DNA from: Bacteroidota bacterium
GTDB taxonomy: Bacteria; Bacteroidota; Bacteroidia; Chitinophagales; Saprospiraceae
Direction: 5' to 3'
NCBI GenBank assembly: GCA_020160935.1
Contig: JAIUPL010000016.1
Coordinates: 1-64,000 of the forward strand
DNA: 64,000 nucleotides
Made by a program: the position numbers and the translations under genes. The notes beneath the pieces were generated by a model, which saw only the letters and a program-made list of their open reading frames with translations, was not told the origin of the DNA and searched no databases. Shown here piece by piece: positions 26,852 to 34,827 of this stretch. The stretch's first letter is position 1. Every line of letters begins with the position of its first letter.

Positions 26852-27745
26852 ATGAAAAACATTCCAATTTTTCTATTGTTGCTGTGCTTCTCGTATTCAT
26901 TCATTCAGGCACAATCGCTCAAAAATACGGACCGTTCCTTGCTCACTATTCTAGTCATACCCTACACAGGAAGCAACAACAATGTTTCGAATGCGATAGA
27001 AAACGGTACGGGTTTCAGAGACATCATAAGCCAAATCAATCAGGCATTTGAAGATAGAGGCTACCGAACCAAAGATTACATGGCACTACTTAATCTGGAT
27101 GCTGTCGCACCCAGCAAAGTTGACCTGGAACGGGATGTACTCAAACAAGCCATCAAAAATGCCAAGGTAGATATCGTCATATATATGGAAGTCGACTGGA
27201 ACTCGTCTGCCGATGGAGACCGCCAACTCCATCTGCGCCTGCAAGCGATTGACAAGTACACTGCCGAGAATTATGCCAACAATGCCTCTATTGAATCCAA
27301 TCGACGTTATTATCAGAAGATATCCGAGGCGCTTAATGATCATCAACTTAAGGCACAACTGGAAGGGTTTGTCAATCAGATGGATCGAAAATTTATCGAT
27401 TTACTGACGAACGGGCGCACAATGACAGTCAAAATCCTCATAAAACCGGAATGCAAGTTCAATCTGGAAAGCCCTGTCGATAACAGTTCTTCATATTTAG
27501 GAGCGGCTATCGAACGTTGGGTTCAGGGACATGTAGCAAAAATATACCCTCCAAACTACGATGAAACGTACTGGGAGGCAGAATGTAAATTGCTACTGGT
27601 AGACGCTGAGGGTAAAAGACTCACGCCTTCTAATTTTCGATCAGAATTAAAATCCTATCTCTCCCAGTTAACGTGTAGTGGTATCCCGATAAAACCAGGT
27701 AGCGGCACAACGATCAATGCAGTAGTGGAACTTATCCTTGAATAA
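26852..27745 (+). CDS. DUF6175-like secreted protein
   Basis: 297 residues with a signal peptide ending near 'YSFIQAQ'. The N-terminal half ('LLTILVIPYTGSNNN', 'INQAFEDRGYRTKDY', 'NAKVDIVIYMEVDW') has the alpha/beta pattern of DUF6175, a Bacteroidota family without a known role. It is distantly similar in layout to the CsgG-like neighbour: a beta-strand ending in 'IPY', then a helix. The gene follows its neighbour by seven bases, so it is very likely co-translated. Base composition is more A/T-rich than in flanking genes, as in the other two members of the cassette. Confidence 0.6.
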   Translation: MKNIPIFLLLLCFSYSFIQAQSLKNTDRSLLTILVIPYTGSNNNVSNAIENGTGFRDIISQINQAFEDRGYRTKDYMALLNLDAVAPSKVDLERDVLKQAIKNAKVDIVIYMEVDWNSSADGDRQLHLRLQAIDKYTAENYANNASIESNRRYYQKISEALNDHQLKAQLEGFVNQMDRKFIDLLTNGRTMTVKILIKPECKFNLESPVDNSSSYLGAAIERWVQGHVAKIYPPNYDETYWEAECKLLLVDAEGKRLTPSNFRSELKSYLSQLTCSGIPIKPGSGTTINAVVELILE

Positions 27746-27760
27746 ACTCATGTAACACGA

Positions 27761-29137
27761 TCACACCTCCTCAAAGCGCGCCGTAAAGTGCCGCAGAAAC
27801 GGTGGTTCCCAGGTAATTCTGTACCCTGTGGTTTTGTCCCTCTTTTTTGCCAGTTCTGCAAAGGCCTCGATGACATAGTCAATATGGCTTTGTGTGTACA
27901 CCCGGCGCGGAATGGCCAGTCGCACCAGGTCCATCGGCGCCGGAATCAATTGACCGTTTGCGTCGTATTTGCCAAACATCACCGACCCGATTTCACAGCA
28001 ACGAATGCCACCGATCCGGTACAAATCGCACACCACTGCCTGCCCGGGGTACTGATCGAGCGGAATGGACGGATAAAATTTTCGGGCATCGATATACACG
28101 GCATGGCCGCCGGCAGGTCGCATGACCGGAATGCCCAGGGCGTGCAGGTTTTCGCAGAGGTATTCGGTGCTTTTGATGCGATAATGCAGGTAATCGGGTT
28201 CAAAAATCTCTCCGAGGCCAATCGCGATGGCTTCCATGTCGCGCCCCGAAAGCCCGCCATAGGTAGAATATCCTTCTGTTATAATCAGCACCGTACGGCA
28301 CTGAAGCGCCAGGTCGAGGTGGCGCAAAGCCAGAAAACCACCCATATTAACGAGGGCGTCTTTTTTGGCGCTCATCACGCAGCCATCGGCCAGCGCACAC
28401 ATGTCGCGGGCAATATCGCGGTATGACTTTTGTTCAAATCCCGGCTCCCGGTGTTTGATAAACCAGGCGTTTTCGGCGATACGGCAGGCGTCGAGGATGA
28501 GCAGAATGCCGTGCTGTTTGCAGATGTCGGCGGTTTCACGCGCATTGGCCATACTGACGGGTTGACCGCCGCCCGAATTATTGGTGACCGTGAGGATGAC
28601 AGCCGCGATGTTTTGTGCCCCCAGTTCGGCTATTTTTTCCTGCAACAGCCGGGTGTCCAGATTGCCCTTAAAAGGATGAATCAGCGCCGGGTCGCGGTTT
28701 TCTGCGATGGGAATATCGATGGCTGTAGCGCCCGAAAACTCGATGTTGGCGCGGGTGGTATCGAAGTGGGTATTGCTGATAAAGTATTTGCCCGGGCCGC
28801 CGATTCTGCTGTACAACAAGTGCTCCGCCGCGCGGCCCTGGTGCGTCGGCATCACGTAGGGGCAGCCGGTGAGGTCCTGCACGGCTTTTTCCATGCGCAG
28901 CCAACTGGAGGCGCCTGCATAACTTTCATCGCCGCGCATAATGCCGGCCCATTGTTCGGACGACATGGCCGAAGTACCGCTATCCGTCAGCAAATCGATA
29001 ATTACTTCGCTGGAATGCAGCAAAAACGGGTTGAAATGGGCGGCCTGCAAAAAACCTTCGCGTTCTTCCGGAGTAGTCATCCGGATTTTTTCGACCGTTT
29101 TGATGCGAAAAGGCTCGATGATTGTTTTAAAAATCAT
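27761..29137 (-). CDS. tnaA: Tryptophanase
   Basis: 458 residues. It degrades L-tryptophan to indole, pyruvate and ammonia with PLP. The family motifs are present: 'TDSGTSAMS', 'PTHQGRAAEHLL', 'TNNSGGGQPVS', and the PLP lysine K259 in 'MSAKKDALVNMGG'. Two residues separate tryptophanase from tyrosine phenol-lyase. Here the first reads 'HFDTTR' (Asp as in tryptophanase, Thr in the lyase). The C-terminus reads 'RHFTARFEEV' (His as in tryptophanase, Phe in the lyase). Both favour tryptophanase. The gene is minus-strand, 143 bases downstream of the icd stop, so it has its own leader (see findings). It is convergent with the EAD11 cassette (15-base gap). Confidence 0.9.
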   Translation of the reverse strand: MIFKTIIEPFRIKTVEKIRMTTPEEREGFLQAAHFNPFLLHSSEVIIDLLTDSGTSAMSSEQWAGIMRGDESYAGASSWLRMEKAVQDLTGCPYVMPTHQGRAAEHLLYSRIGGPGKYFISNTHFDTTRANIEFSGATAIDIPIAENRDPALIHPFKGNLDTRLLQEKIAELGAQNIAAVILTVTNNSGGGQPVSMANARETADICKQHGILLILDACRIAENAWFIKHREPGFEQKSYRDIARDMCALADGCVMSAKKDALVNMGGFLALRHLDLALQCRTVLIITEGYSTYGGLSGRDMEAIAIGLGEIFEPDYLHYRIKSTEYLCENLHALGIPVMRPAGGHAVYIDARKFYPSIPLDQYPGQAVVCDLYRIGGIRCCEIGSVMFGKYDANGQLIPAPMDLVRLAIPRRVYTQSHIDYVIEAFAELAKKRDKTTGYRITWEPPFLRHFTARFEEV

Positions 29138-29279
29138 GCGGGAAAATATTACGTTCTAAAAAACGCAAATGTCTGCCCGGCCTGAAAAGCAAAAGATGAC
29201 GGGACCAGTTCGATAAACTGATCCACGTCACCATAGTCCCGTGATTTCAACAAAGCGTGGACTTGTTCTTTTCAAAAAT

Positions 29280-30713
29280 TTACTGTCCCTGCCCCAGGGA
29301 GTAGCCTTTTACGCCATCAAATTCGTACAGGTTTTCTGTTTTGATCACGTCGATATTCTCCTGGAGGGCTTGCGAGAGCAATTGCGGAATGCTGCCCTTA
29401 TCAGCAGGGCTGCCATTGCTCACCTCGAAGCGGCAACGCCAGTGGTCGGTGCAGAATGTTTCTTCAAAGCCATTGGGCCACACCTTTACACCGCGGTTGG
29501 TAATCATGGTGAGGTGAATGTCGCTGTTGAGTTTAGCCAGCACCTTGGCCAGTTGATTGGCATCCTGGCCTTTCCAGTCGACAAAAACATCCACGCCTTT
29601 CAGCACCTTGCTCGATGCGAGTTTGCGCTGGTATTTGGGCAATTGCAGTTGCACACCTTTCTCGTAGTCGGCGACTTTCATGTGCTGGGGCTTGCGGCCG
29701 AGGCGCTCGATAACGGCATCTGCAAAAGCCTGCGTACCAACCAGTTGTGTGCTTTCGCCTTCTTTGTAAATATCAGCCGTATGGATGCCTTCCTCGATGG
29801 TGCAAGACCAGGCATTTTTGATGCGCTCGGCTACATCCTGCTGGCCGATGTGGTTGAGCATCATGATAGCCGACTGCAACAAACCGGAGGGGTTGGCCAT
29901 ATCTTTTCCGGCAATATCGGGCGCCGAGCCGTGTATGGCTTCAAACATGGCGCACAATTCGCCGATGTTGGCAGAACCCGCCAGGCCCACCGAGCCGGAA
30001 ATCTGGGCTGCAATATCGGACACCACATCGCCGTACAAATTGGGTGTTACAACCACTTCGAATATTTCGGGCGTGTCGGCCAGTCGGGCAGCAGCAATAT
30101 CAATGATCCAACTATCAGCCTGAATATCAGGGTATTCTGCGGCTATTTCCTTAAAAACCTGATGAAACAAGCCATCGGTGTGTTTCATGATATTGTCTTT
30201 CACGAAACAACTCACCTTTTTGCGCTTGTACAGGCGCGCATATTCAAATGCGTAGCGAATGATTTTTTCGCAGCCTGGCCGGGAAATGAGTTTCAGGCAT
30301 TGCACCACCTCATCGGTCTGGCGGTGTTCGATGCCTGCATACAGGTCTTCCTCGTTTTCGCGGATAATGACCACATCCATTTTAGGATGTTTGGTGGCAA
30401 TGAACGGGTAGTAACTTTTGCAAGGCCGGATATTGGCATACAGGCCCAGGGCCTTGCGCATGGTAACGTTCAGGCTTTTGTAGCCGCCGCCCTGGGGGGT
30501 AGTAATCGGCGCTTTCAGAAAAACCCTGTTGCTGCGGATGGAATCCCAGGCTTCTTTTCCAATGCCGCTGGTATTGCCGGAGAGATACACTTTCTCGCCG
30601 ATTTCAATTTCTTCAAAGTCGACCCGCGCTTCAGCGGCTTTCAGGATTTTCAGGGTTGCATCCATGATCTCTGGGCCGATACCGTCGCCCTTCGCAATGG
30701 TGATTTTCTGCAT
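29280..30713 (-). CDS. icd: Isocitrate dehydrogenase (long, Thermus-type)
   Basis: 477 residues. Oxidative decarboxylation of isocitrate to 2-oxoglutarate in the TCA cycle. The N-terminal ~330 residues have the beta-decarboxylating dehydrogenase fold: 'AKGDGIGPEIMDATL', 'RENEEDLYAGIEH', 'VVVTPNLYGDVVSDIAAQ' and 'EAIHGSAPDIAGKDMANPSG'. A ~140-residue C-terminal extension follows ('SDIHLTMITNRGVKVWPNGF'), as in the long Thermus-like enzymes found across Bacteroidota. Coenzyme choice (NADP likely for this type) cannot be settled by eye. A small gene starts 17 bases upstream on the same strand. Confidence 0.9.
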   Translation of the reverse strand: MQKITIAKGDGIGPEIMDATLKILKAAEARVDFEEIEIGEKVYLSGNTSGIGKEAWDSIRSNRVFLKAPITTPQGGGYKSLNVTMRKALGLYANIRPCKSYYPFIATKHPKMDVVIIRENEEDLYAGIEHRQTDEVVQCLKLISRPGCEKIIRYAFEYARLYKRKKVSCFVKDNIMKHTDGLFHQVFKEIAAEYPDIQADSWIIDIAAARLADTPEIFEVVVTPNLYGDVVSDIAAQISGSVGLAGSANIGELCAMFEAIHGSAPDIAGKDMANPSGLLQSAIMMLNHIGQQDVAERIKNAWSCTIEEGIHTADIYKEGESTQLVGTQAFADAVIERLGRKPQHMKVADYEKGVQLQLPKYQRKLASSKVLKGVDVFVDWKGQDANQLAKVLAKLNSDIHLTMITNRGVKVWPNGFEETFCTDHWRCRFEVSNGSPADKGSIPQLLSQALQENIDVIKTENLYEFDGVKGYSLGQGQ

Positions 30714-30729
30714 GTCAGTGGTATTTAAG

Positions 30730-31053
30730 TTAATTTGAAGAGATGTCCGAAATTGTTTGTCCTTTGTCTACTACGCTGATTTGTATGCGTATTTCAGGAG
30801 ACTGGCTGTTGCCTTGTAAGTAGGCCTGAGAAATAAGCGAGAGGGCCTGGTTGCGTTGTGTCTCCAGGTCGACTATTCTTTGTTCCAGGGATTTTGAACC
30901 TGATTCGTTGTTGCATTCCCAATGGCGCCACATCTGCATACTGTTCGCCCGAATGCTGTTTTCAAAAATATTGTCTATCACATGAATGGCTTCCGGCAGT
31001 GGCAGGTGCTGGGTGTAGAGGCTTTCATTGTTTACTAATTTCTGGTCAGGCAT
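30730..31053 (-). CDS. Small hypothetical protein upstream of icd
   Basis: 107 residues from the ATG at 31053. It is polar and helical, with a segment 'SLEQRIVDLETQRNQALSLI' that suggests a short coiled coil. No signal peptide or membrane helix. It sits 17 bases before icd on the same strand, so it may be co-transcribed. The family is not recognised. Confidence 0.5.
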   Translation of the reverse strand: MPDQKLVNNESLYTQHLPLPEAIHVIDNIFENSIRANSMQMWRHWECNNESGSKSLEQRIVDLETQRNQALSLISQAYLQGNSQSPEIRIQISVVDKGQTISDISSN

Positions 31054-31103
31054 AGTTTGTTGTTCATTTTACGGGTGAAAAAAGGAGGTCAAACGGCATC
31101 CGA

Positions 31104-31379
31104 TTAATTGGGGCGAGCATTGTTATGCAGCGTTTTTCGGGGAGCATTTTTGTGCCCTTGCATGATCTGGGCGGCAATAAGAATCACCCCGCAAGTGACG
31201 ATTTCCTTGAAAAAAAGAAATTGATCCAGTATGGAAAACAGGAGCGCAAAACCGATGAATGCCCACCAGCACAGGTACGACCGGGACAGGTGTATGTGTA
31301 TGGTTTTCACCGGTGCTTCTGTATTTTTCGGCAGCGGGTTTCTTGTTTCTGTATTGGGTTGATCGAGCAGTGTGAACAT
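31104..31379 (-). CDS. Small membrane protein
   Basis: 91 residues from the ATG at 31379; the frame extends to 31460, but that would overlap the LysR promoter. A hydrophobic region (~35-75, 'CWWAFIGFALLFSILDQFLF') can form two membrane helices with a short loop, and the C-terminus is basic. It is divergent from the LysR-type regulator, which could make it a target, though nothing in the sequence proves it. Confidence 0.5.
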   Translation of the reverse strand: MFTLLDQPNTETRNPLPKNTEAPVKTIHIHLSRSYLCWWAFIGFALLFSILDQFLFFKEIVTCGVILIAAQIMQGHKNAPRKTLHNNARPN

Positions 31380-31429
31380 TTGCTTTTTTTTGTTGCAAAG
31401 ATGTAGGCAGCAGAAAATAAATAATATTT

Positions 31430-31437
31430 TATATTTG
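31430..31437 (+). promoter_or_regulatory. -7 element of the LysR-type gene
   Basis: TATATTTG matches TAnnTTTG and lies 24 bases before the ATG at 31462, inside an A/T-rich divergent region. Confidence 0.5.
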
Positions 31438-31461
31438 CAATGAAACCCATAAGCAAACATT

Positions 31462-32385
31462 ATGGATTATACTTTACACCAACTCAAAATATTTTTAAAA
31501 GTCGCTCATTATCAAAGCATTACAAAGGCTTCGGAGGCACTTTACCTAACGCAGCCGGCCGTGTCTATACAGTTAAAAAAATTTCAGGAACAGTTCGAAA
31601 TACCCCTTACGGAGGTGGTGGGGAGGAAATTATATATCACTGATTTCGGGCGCGAAATCGCAGAATCGGCGCGCAGAATTCTCGATGAAATTGAGGCGGT
31701 GAACTACAAAACCAGGTCGTTCAGGGGCCAACTGGCCGGGCGGCTTACCATTTCCACCGCATCGACCGGGAAATATGTAATGCCCTATTTCTTGTCTGAT
31801 TTTTTGCGCATCCATCCGGCGGTCGACCTGGTGATGGATGTCACCAACAAAACGCAGGTGGTAAAAAACCTGGAACAAAACGAAGTGGATTTTTCGCTGG
31901 TATCGGTCGTGCCCGAGCACCTTCGCCTGCAAACGGTGGAGTTGTTGCAAAACAAGTTGTACCTCGTAGGAGGCACGCGCCTAAAGCGTAGTGCGCGCAC
32001 ATCGGTGCGTTCCCTGCTGGAAAAGCACCCCTTACTGTACAGGGAGTTTGGTTCGGCCACACGCAATGCTATGGAAACATTCATGGAACAGGAAGGCTGG
32101 CCGGTGCATAAAAAAATCGAATTGACCTCCAATGAAGCCCTCAAACAAGCGCTGATTGCCGGGCTGGGGTACTCCATCATGCCACTGATCGGTATCAAAA
32201 ATGAACTGAAAAACAACGACCTCGAAATCATACCTTACAAAGGCCTGCCCATTATTACCAACTGGCACCTGGTGTGGTTGTCGGCCAAGCGGCTGTCGCC
32301 CACTGCCGAGGCTTTTCTTGCTTTTATTCAACAGGAAAAAAACCGAATCGTACAGGAAACGTTTGCCTGGTATGAGGCGTATTAA
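31462..32385 (+). CDS. LysR-family transcriptional regulator
   Basis: 307 residues. The N-terminal winged helix (~1-62) reads 'LHQLKIFLKVAHYQSITKAS', 'LTQPAVSIQLKKFQEQF', then the standard linker helix. The effector-binding domain (~90-295) is of the periplasmic-binding fold with 'GRLTISTASTGKYVMPYFL'. It is divergent from a small membrane protein gene and 15 bases upstream of a Crp-type regulator on the same strand. The ligand cannot be read from the sequence. Confidence 0.9.
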   Translation: MDYTLHQLKIFLKVAHYQSITKASEALYLTQPAVSIQLKKFQEQFEIPLTEVVGRKLYITDFGREIAESARRILDEIEAVNYKTRSFRGQLAGRLTISTASTGKYVMPYFLSDFLRIHPAVDLVMDVTNKTQVVKNLEQNEVDFSLVSVVPEHLRLQTVELLQNKLYLVGGTRLKRSARTSVRSLLEKHPLLYREFGSATRNAMETFMEQEGWPVHKKIELTSNEALKQALIAGLGYSIMPLIGIKNELKNNDLEIIPYKGLPIITNWHLVWLSAKRLSPTAEAFLAFIQQEKNRIVQETFAWYEAY

Positions 32386-32400
32386 GCGCATCTTTTCATC

Positions 32401-32973
32401 ATGACCGAACTCGAACAACAAATCAAAACCTATTTCGGTGTGCTGCGGCCCGAAGAGTTGCAAAACATCGGAGCCCTTTTCAAGCCTTCTATGCTCAAAA
32501 AAGGCGATTTCCTGCTGCAAGAAGGCCGCAGGTGCGACAAGATGTCGTTCATCCAGTCGGGGCTGCTGCGCATTTATGCCCTCGCCGATGGCAAGGAAAT
32601 TACCCAGTGGATTTCCACGCCGGGTTATTTCGTAACGGACCTGGCCGGATTCATGCTGGAAAGTCCTTCGCGCTGGACGGTTCAGGCATTGACCGACGCG
32701 GAAGTTTTTACCATTTCACGCGACAATTACAAGACGCTGACCGAACTCGTACCGCGCTGGAACGAACTGGAAAAACTGTTCCTCGTCAAGTGTTTTACCA
32801 TCATGGAGGACCGTATTTTCAGCCACCTCTCAAAAACGGCGGAGGAGCGCTACCAGTTCTTTTTTGACCACCACCGGGAGTTTTTCAATCAGGTTCCCCT
32901 GCAATACATCGCCTCCATGCTCGGCATGACGGCAGAAACTTTCAGCCGTGTGAGAAAAAAACAACTTCCGTGA
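32401..32973 (+). CDS. Crp/Fnr-type cyclic-nucleotide-binding regulator
   Basis: 190 residues. A cNMP-binding beta roll (~25-120, 'LKKGDFLLQEGRRCDKMSFI', 'DGKEITQWISTPGYFVTDLA') is joined to a short C-terminal helix-turn-helix ('YIASMLGMTAETFSRVRKK'). The Fnr cysteine cluster is absent. This short Crp-like type is very common in Bacteroidota and often lies by small detoxification genes. It follows the LysR gene by 15 bases and precedes the SRPBCC and VOC genes, which may be its operon mates. Confidence 0.85.
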   Translation: MTELEQQIKTYFGVLRPEELQNIGALFKPSMLKKGDFLLQEGRRCDKMSFIQSGLLRIYALADGKEITQWISTPGYFVTDLAGFMLESPSRWTVQALTDAEVFTISRDNYKTLTELVPRWNELEKLFLVKCFTIMEDRIFSHLSKTAEERYQFFFDHHREFFNQVPLQYIASMLGMTAETFSRVRKKQLP

Positions 32974-33068
32974 TTTCTTGATATTTGTCAAGAGCGGGGC
33001 GCGGGCAGGCCCTGACCTTTGTGCTATCAAAAACAAAGCAATTCAGTCACCTGCTCAACAACGCAACC

Positions 33069-33497
33069 ATGTCTAAAGAAATAAAAACGGACATCACCAT
33101 CCAGGCCAGCCCCGAAAAAGTATGGGCTATTCTCACCAATTTTGAACAATACCCCCACTGGAATCCCTTCATCAAATCCATCACCGGAGAAGCAAAAGTC
33201 GGCCAGCGCATTAGCGCCGTGATCCAGCCGCCACAATCAAAGGCTATGACCTTTAAACCCAAAGTGCTGGCTTTCGAGCCCCATCGGGAGTTTCGCTGGC
33301 TTGGGAATTTGCTGTTTCCCGGCATTTTTGACGGCGAACACCGATTTGTGCTGGTCGATAATGCGAACGGGACCACCACCTTGCAGCACAGCGAACGTTT
33401 CAGCGGGCTGCTTATTGGGCTGTTGAATATGGAAAATACCAGAAATGGTTTTGAAGCCATGAACCGCAAACTGAAGGAACTGGCGGAACAGTCATAA
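33069..33497 (+). CDS. SRPBCC (START-like) domain protein
   Basis: 142 residues from the ATG at 33069; the longer frame from 32985 lacks conserved sequence. Typical START-like opening 'DITIQASPEKVWAILTNFEQ' with 'YPHWNPFIKSITGEA', and later 'GIFDGEHRFVLVDN' and 'FSGLLIGLL'. These small cavity proteins bind hydrophobic ligands in the cytoplasm. It lies 96 bases after the Crp-type gene and 20 bases before the VOC gene. Confidence 0.85.
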   Translation: MSKEIKTDITIQASPEKVWAILTNFEQYPHWNPFIKSITGEAKVGQRISAVIQPPQSKAMTFKPKVLAFEPHREFRWLGNLLFPGIFDGEHRFVLVDNANGTTTLQHSERFSGLLIGLLNMENTRNGFEAMNRKLKELAEQS

Positions 33498-33516
33498 CCC
33501 ATTCATTTACAAGCAC

Positions 33517-33909
33517 ATGAACCTGAATCAAATAACAGTACCATCACTAGACCTGTCAAAGTCGATCCCCTTTTACCAGGAGTTGGGCCTGAAACTGATT
33601 GTACAATTACAGCCGCATTATGCGCGCTTCGAGTGCCCGGTGGGCCAGGCCACTTTTTCGCTGCAACAGGTTGAAAAACGCCCCGAAGGCGATGGCATCC
33701 ATGTATATTTTGAGTGCGAACACCTGGATGCATACGTCGACCAACTGATCAGCAAAGGTTTTCAGTTCGAGGAACTCCCCACCGACAAACCCTGGCTGTG
33801 GAGAGAAGCAAGGCTCAAAGATCCGGACGGGAACCAACTCATTCTGTACTACGCCGGCCACAACAGGCTGAACCCGCCATGGAGACTTTCAGATAGCGAG
33901 ACTATTTAA
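33517..33909 (+). CDS. VOC (glyoxalase/bleomycin-resistance fold) protein
   Basis: 130 residues. Paired beta-alpha-beta-beta-beta units: 'ITVPSLDLSKSIPFYQELGL' at the start, and the usual ending 'RLKDPDGNQLILYYAG'. Possible metal ligands are the His in 'GDGIHVYFEC' and the Glu in 'VYFECEH'; a zinc or iron site is plausible. The enzyme substrate is unknown. Its 3' end overlaps the convergent gene at 33902 by eight bases. Confidence 0.85.
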   Translation: MNLNQITVPSLDLSKSIPFYQELGLKLIVQLQPHYARFECPVGQATFSLQQVEKRPEGDGIHVYFECEHLDAYVDQLISKGFQFEELPTDKPWLWREARLKDPDGNQLILYYAGHNRLNPPWRLSDSETI

Positions 33910-34144
33910 CCTCCTCGAAATCAATCTCTTGAGAGACTTTTTCTTGTTGCATAGTGCGTTGTTGCGGCACCGCACAACCTGCTGCTCCGCAACAGCCGAT
34001 GTCGAAAATAGCCTGCAAGGCAAATATGCCGCCCAGCATCAGAATCAGCGCATCGTGCGTGCGGTTGAATTCAAAAACGGACCACACTGCGATGGCAGCC
34101 CGAAAAATGCGCATAAAATGCCAGTTGGAAAATAAAGTCGTCAT
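33902..34144 (-). CDS. Small membrane protein with CCG-GC motif (DUF2892/YgaP-like)
   Basis: 80 residues from the ATG at 34144, chosen because a -7 element lies just upstream. It has two hydrophobic stretches (~8-30 and ~38-55), then 'IFDIGCCGAAGCAVPQQ'. The CCG-x-x-GC cysteine group after a membrane hairpin is typical of small Bacteroidota proteins related to the membrane part of rhodanese YgaP. A role in sulfur or metal handling is only an inference. A second DUF2892-like protein, without this cysteine cluster, is encoded at 37520. Confidence 0.65.
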   Translation of the reverse strand: MTTLFSNWHFMRIFRAAIAVWSVFEFNRTHDALILMLGGIFALQAIFDIGCCGAAGCAVPQQRTMQQEKVSQEIDFEEVK

Positions 34145-34162
34145 CTCAATTAAAGTGTGAAG

Positions 34163-34170
34163 CAAATGTA
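34163..34170 (-). promoter_or_regulatory. -7 element of the small CCG protein gene
   Basis: Minus-strand TACATTTG matches TAnnTTTG, 18 bases before the ATG at 34144. Confidence 0.5.
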
Positions 34171-34297
34171 AGGCCCTGCGGTTCCCGCCTTGTGTGACAA
34201 ATATCACAGGGGCGGGAATTGTGTTTTTCACGGCTATGCAATCCCTGGATGAATTGTTTGTCTGTGTATTTTCATTTCACCAATTCAAACTTGAATC

Positions 34298-34717
34298 ATG
34301 ACCAAACACCTGTTGCTTTCTGCGCTTTTTTGTCTCACATTCGTTGGTTTGCAGGCACAAACCGATGAAAAGGCCCAAATCGAAACCCTCATCAAAGATT
34401 TTTATTTCGAAGGCTGGATGACGGGCGACACCGCCAAGGTGGGCAAAGCCATGCATGCCTCCTGCAAATTGAAATATTACCGAGATAATACTTTCACGGA
34501 GGTCAGCCGGGCAGATTACCTCTCCCGATTCAAACCCCGCGCCAAGGAGGCCGGCACCGAAGGCCGCATTATTTCACTGGATATTACGGGCAATATCGCG
34601 TCGGCCAAATGCGAACTGGAAACGCCCAAGGCAGTTTTTACCGATTATTTCAACTTGATCAAAACCGGTGATGGCTGGTCAATTGTCGACAAGGTGTCGA
34701 CACGCAGGGATAAGTGA
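34298..34717 (+). CDS. Secreted NTF2-like (lumazine-binding-like) protein
   Basis: 139 residues with a signal peptide ending 'FVGLQAQ'. The mature part is NTF2-like: 'KAQIETLIKDFYFEGWMTGD' (first helix), 'AMHASCKLKYYRDNTFTEVS', 'ASAKCELETPKAVFTDYFNL' and a final strand 'GWSIVDKVSTRRDK'. It matches the Bacteroidota lumazine-binding-like type, which usually acts as a binding or accessory protein. A promoter is not clearly seen. The alpha/beta hydrolase pseudogene follows after ~110 bases. Confidence 0.8.
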   Translation: MTKHLLLSALFCLTFVGLQAQTDEKAQIETLIKDFYFEGWMTGDTAKVGKAMHASCKLKYYRDNTFTEVSRADYLSRFKPRAKEAGTEGRIISLDITGNIASAKCELETPKAVFTDYFNLIKTGDGWSIVDKVSTRRDK

Positions 34718-34827
34718 TTGCGGAGAATAGCATTGAATTCAGCAAAGTGTTCCAAATTATATTGTTATGGGAAAATTACAGATCAAAAAACTTATTTTTG
34801 TATCCGTAACTTTTCAACACAGACAAA

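Noticed and set aside
27761-29137. Tyrosine phenol-lyase
   Set aside because: Asp in 'HFDTTR' and His in 'RHFTARF' are the tryptophanase residues; the lyase has Thr and Phe there.
29241-30728. Plus-strand ORF of 495 codons antisense to isocitrate dehydrogenase
   Set aside because: It lies wholly opposite a clear icd gene; the length is a by-product of codon bias on the real strand.
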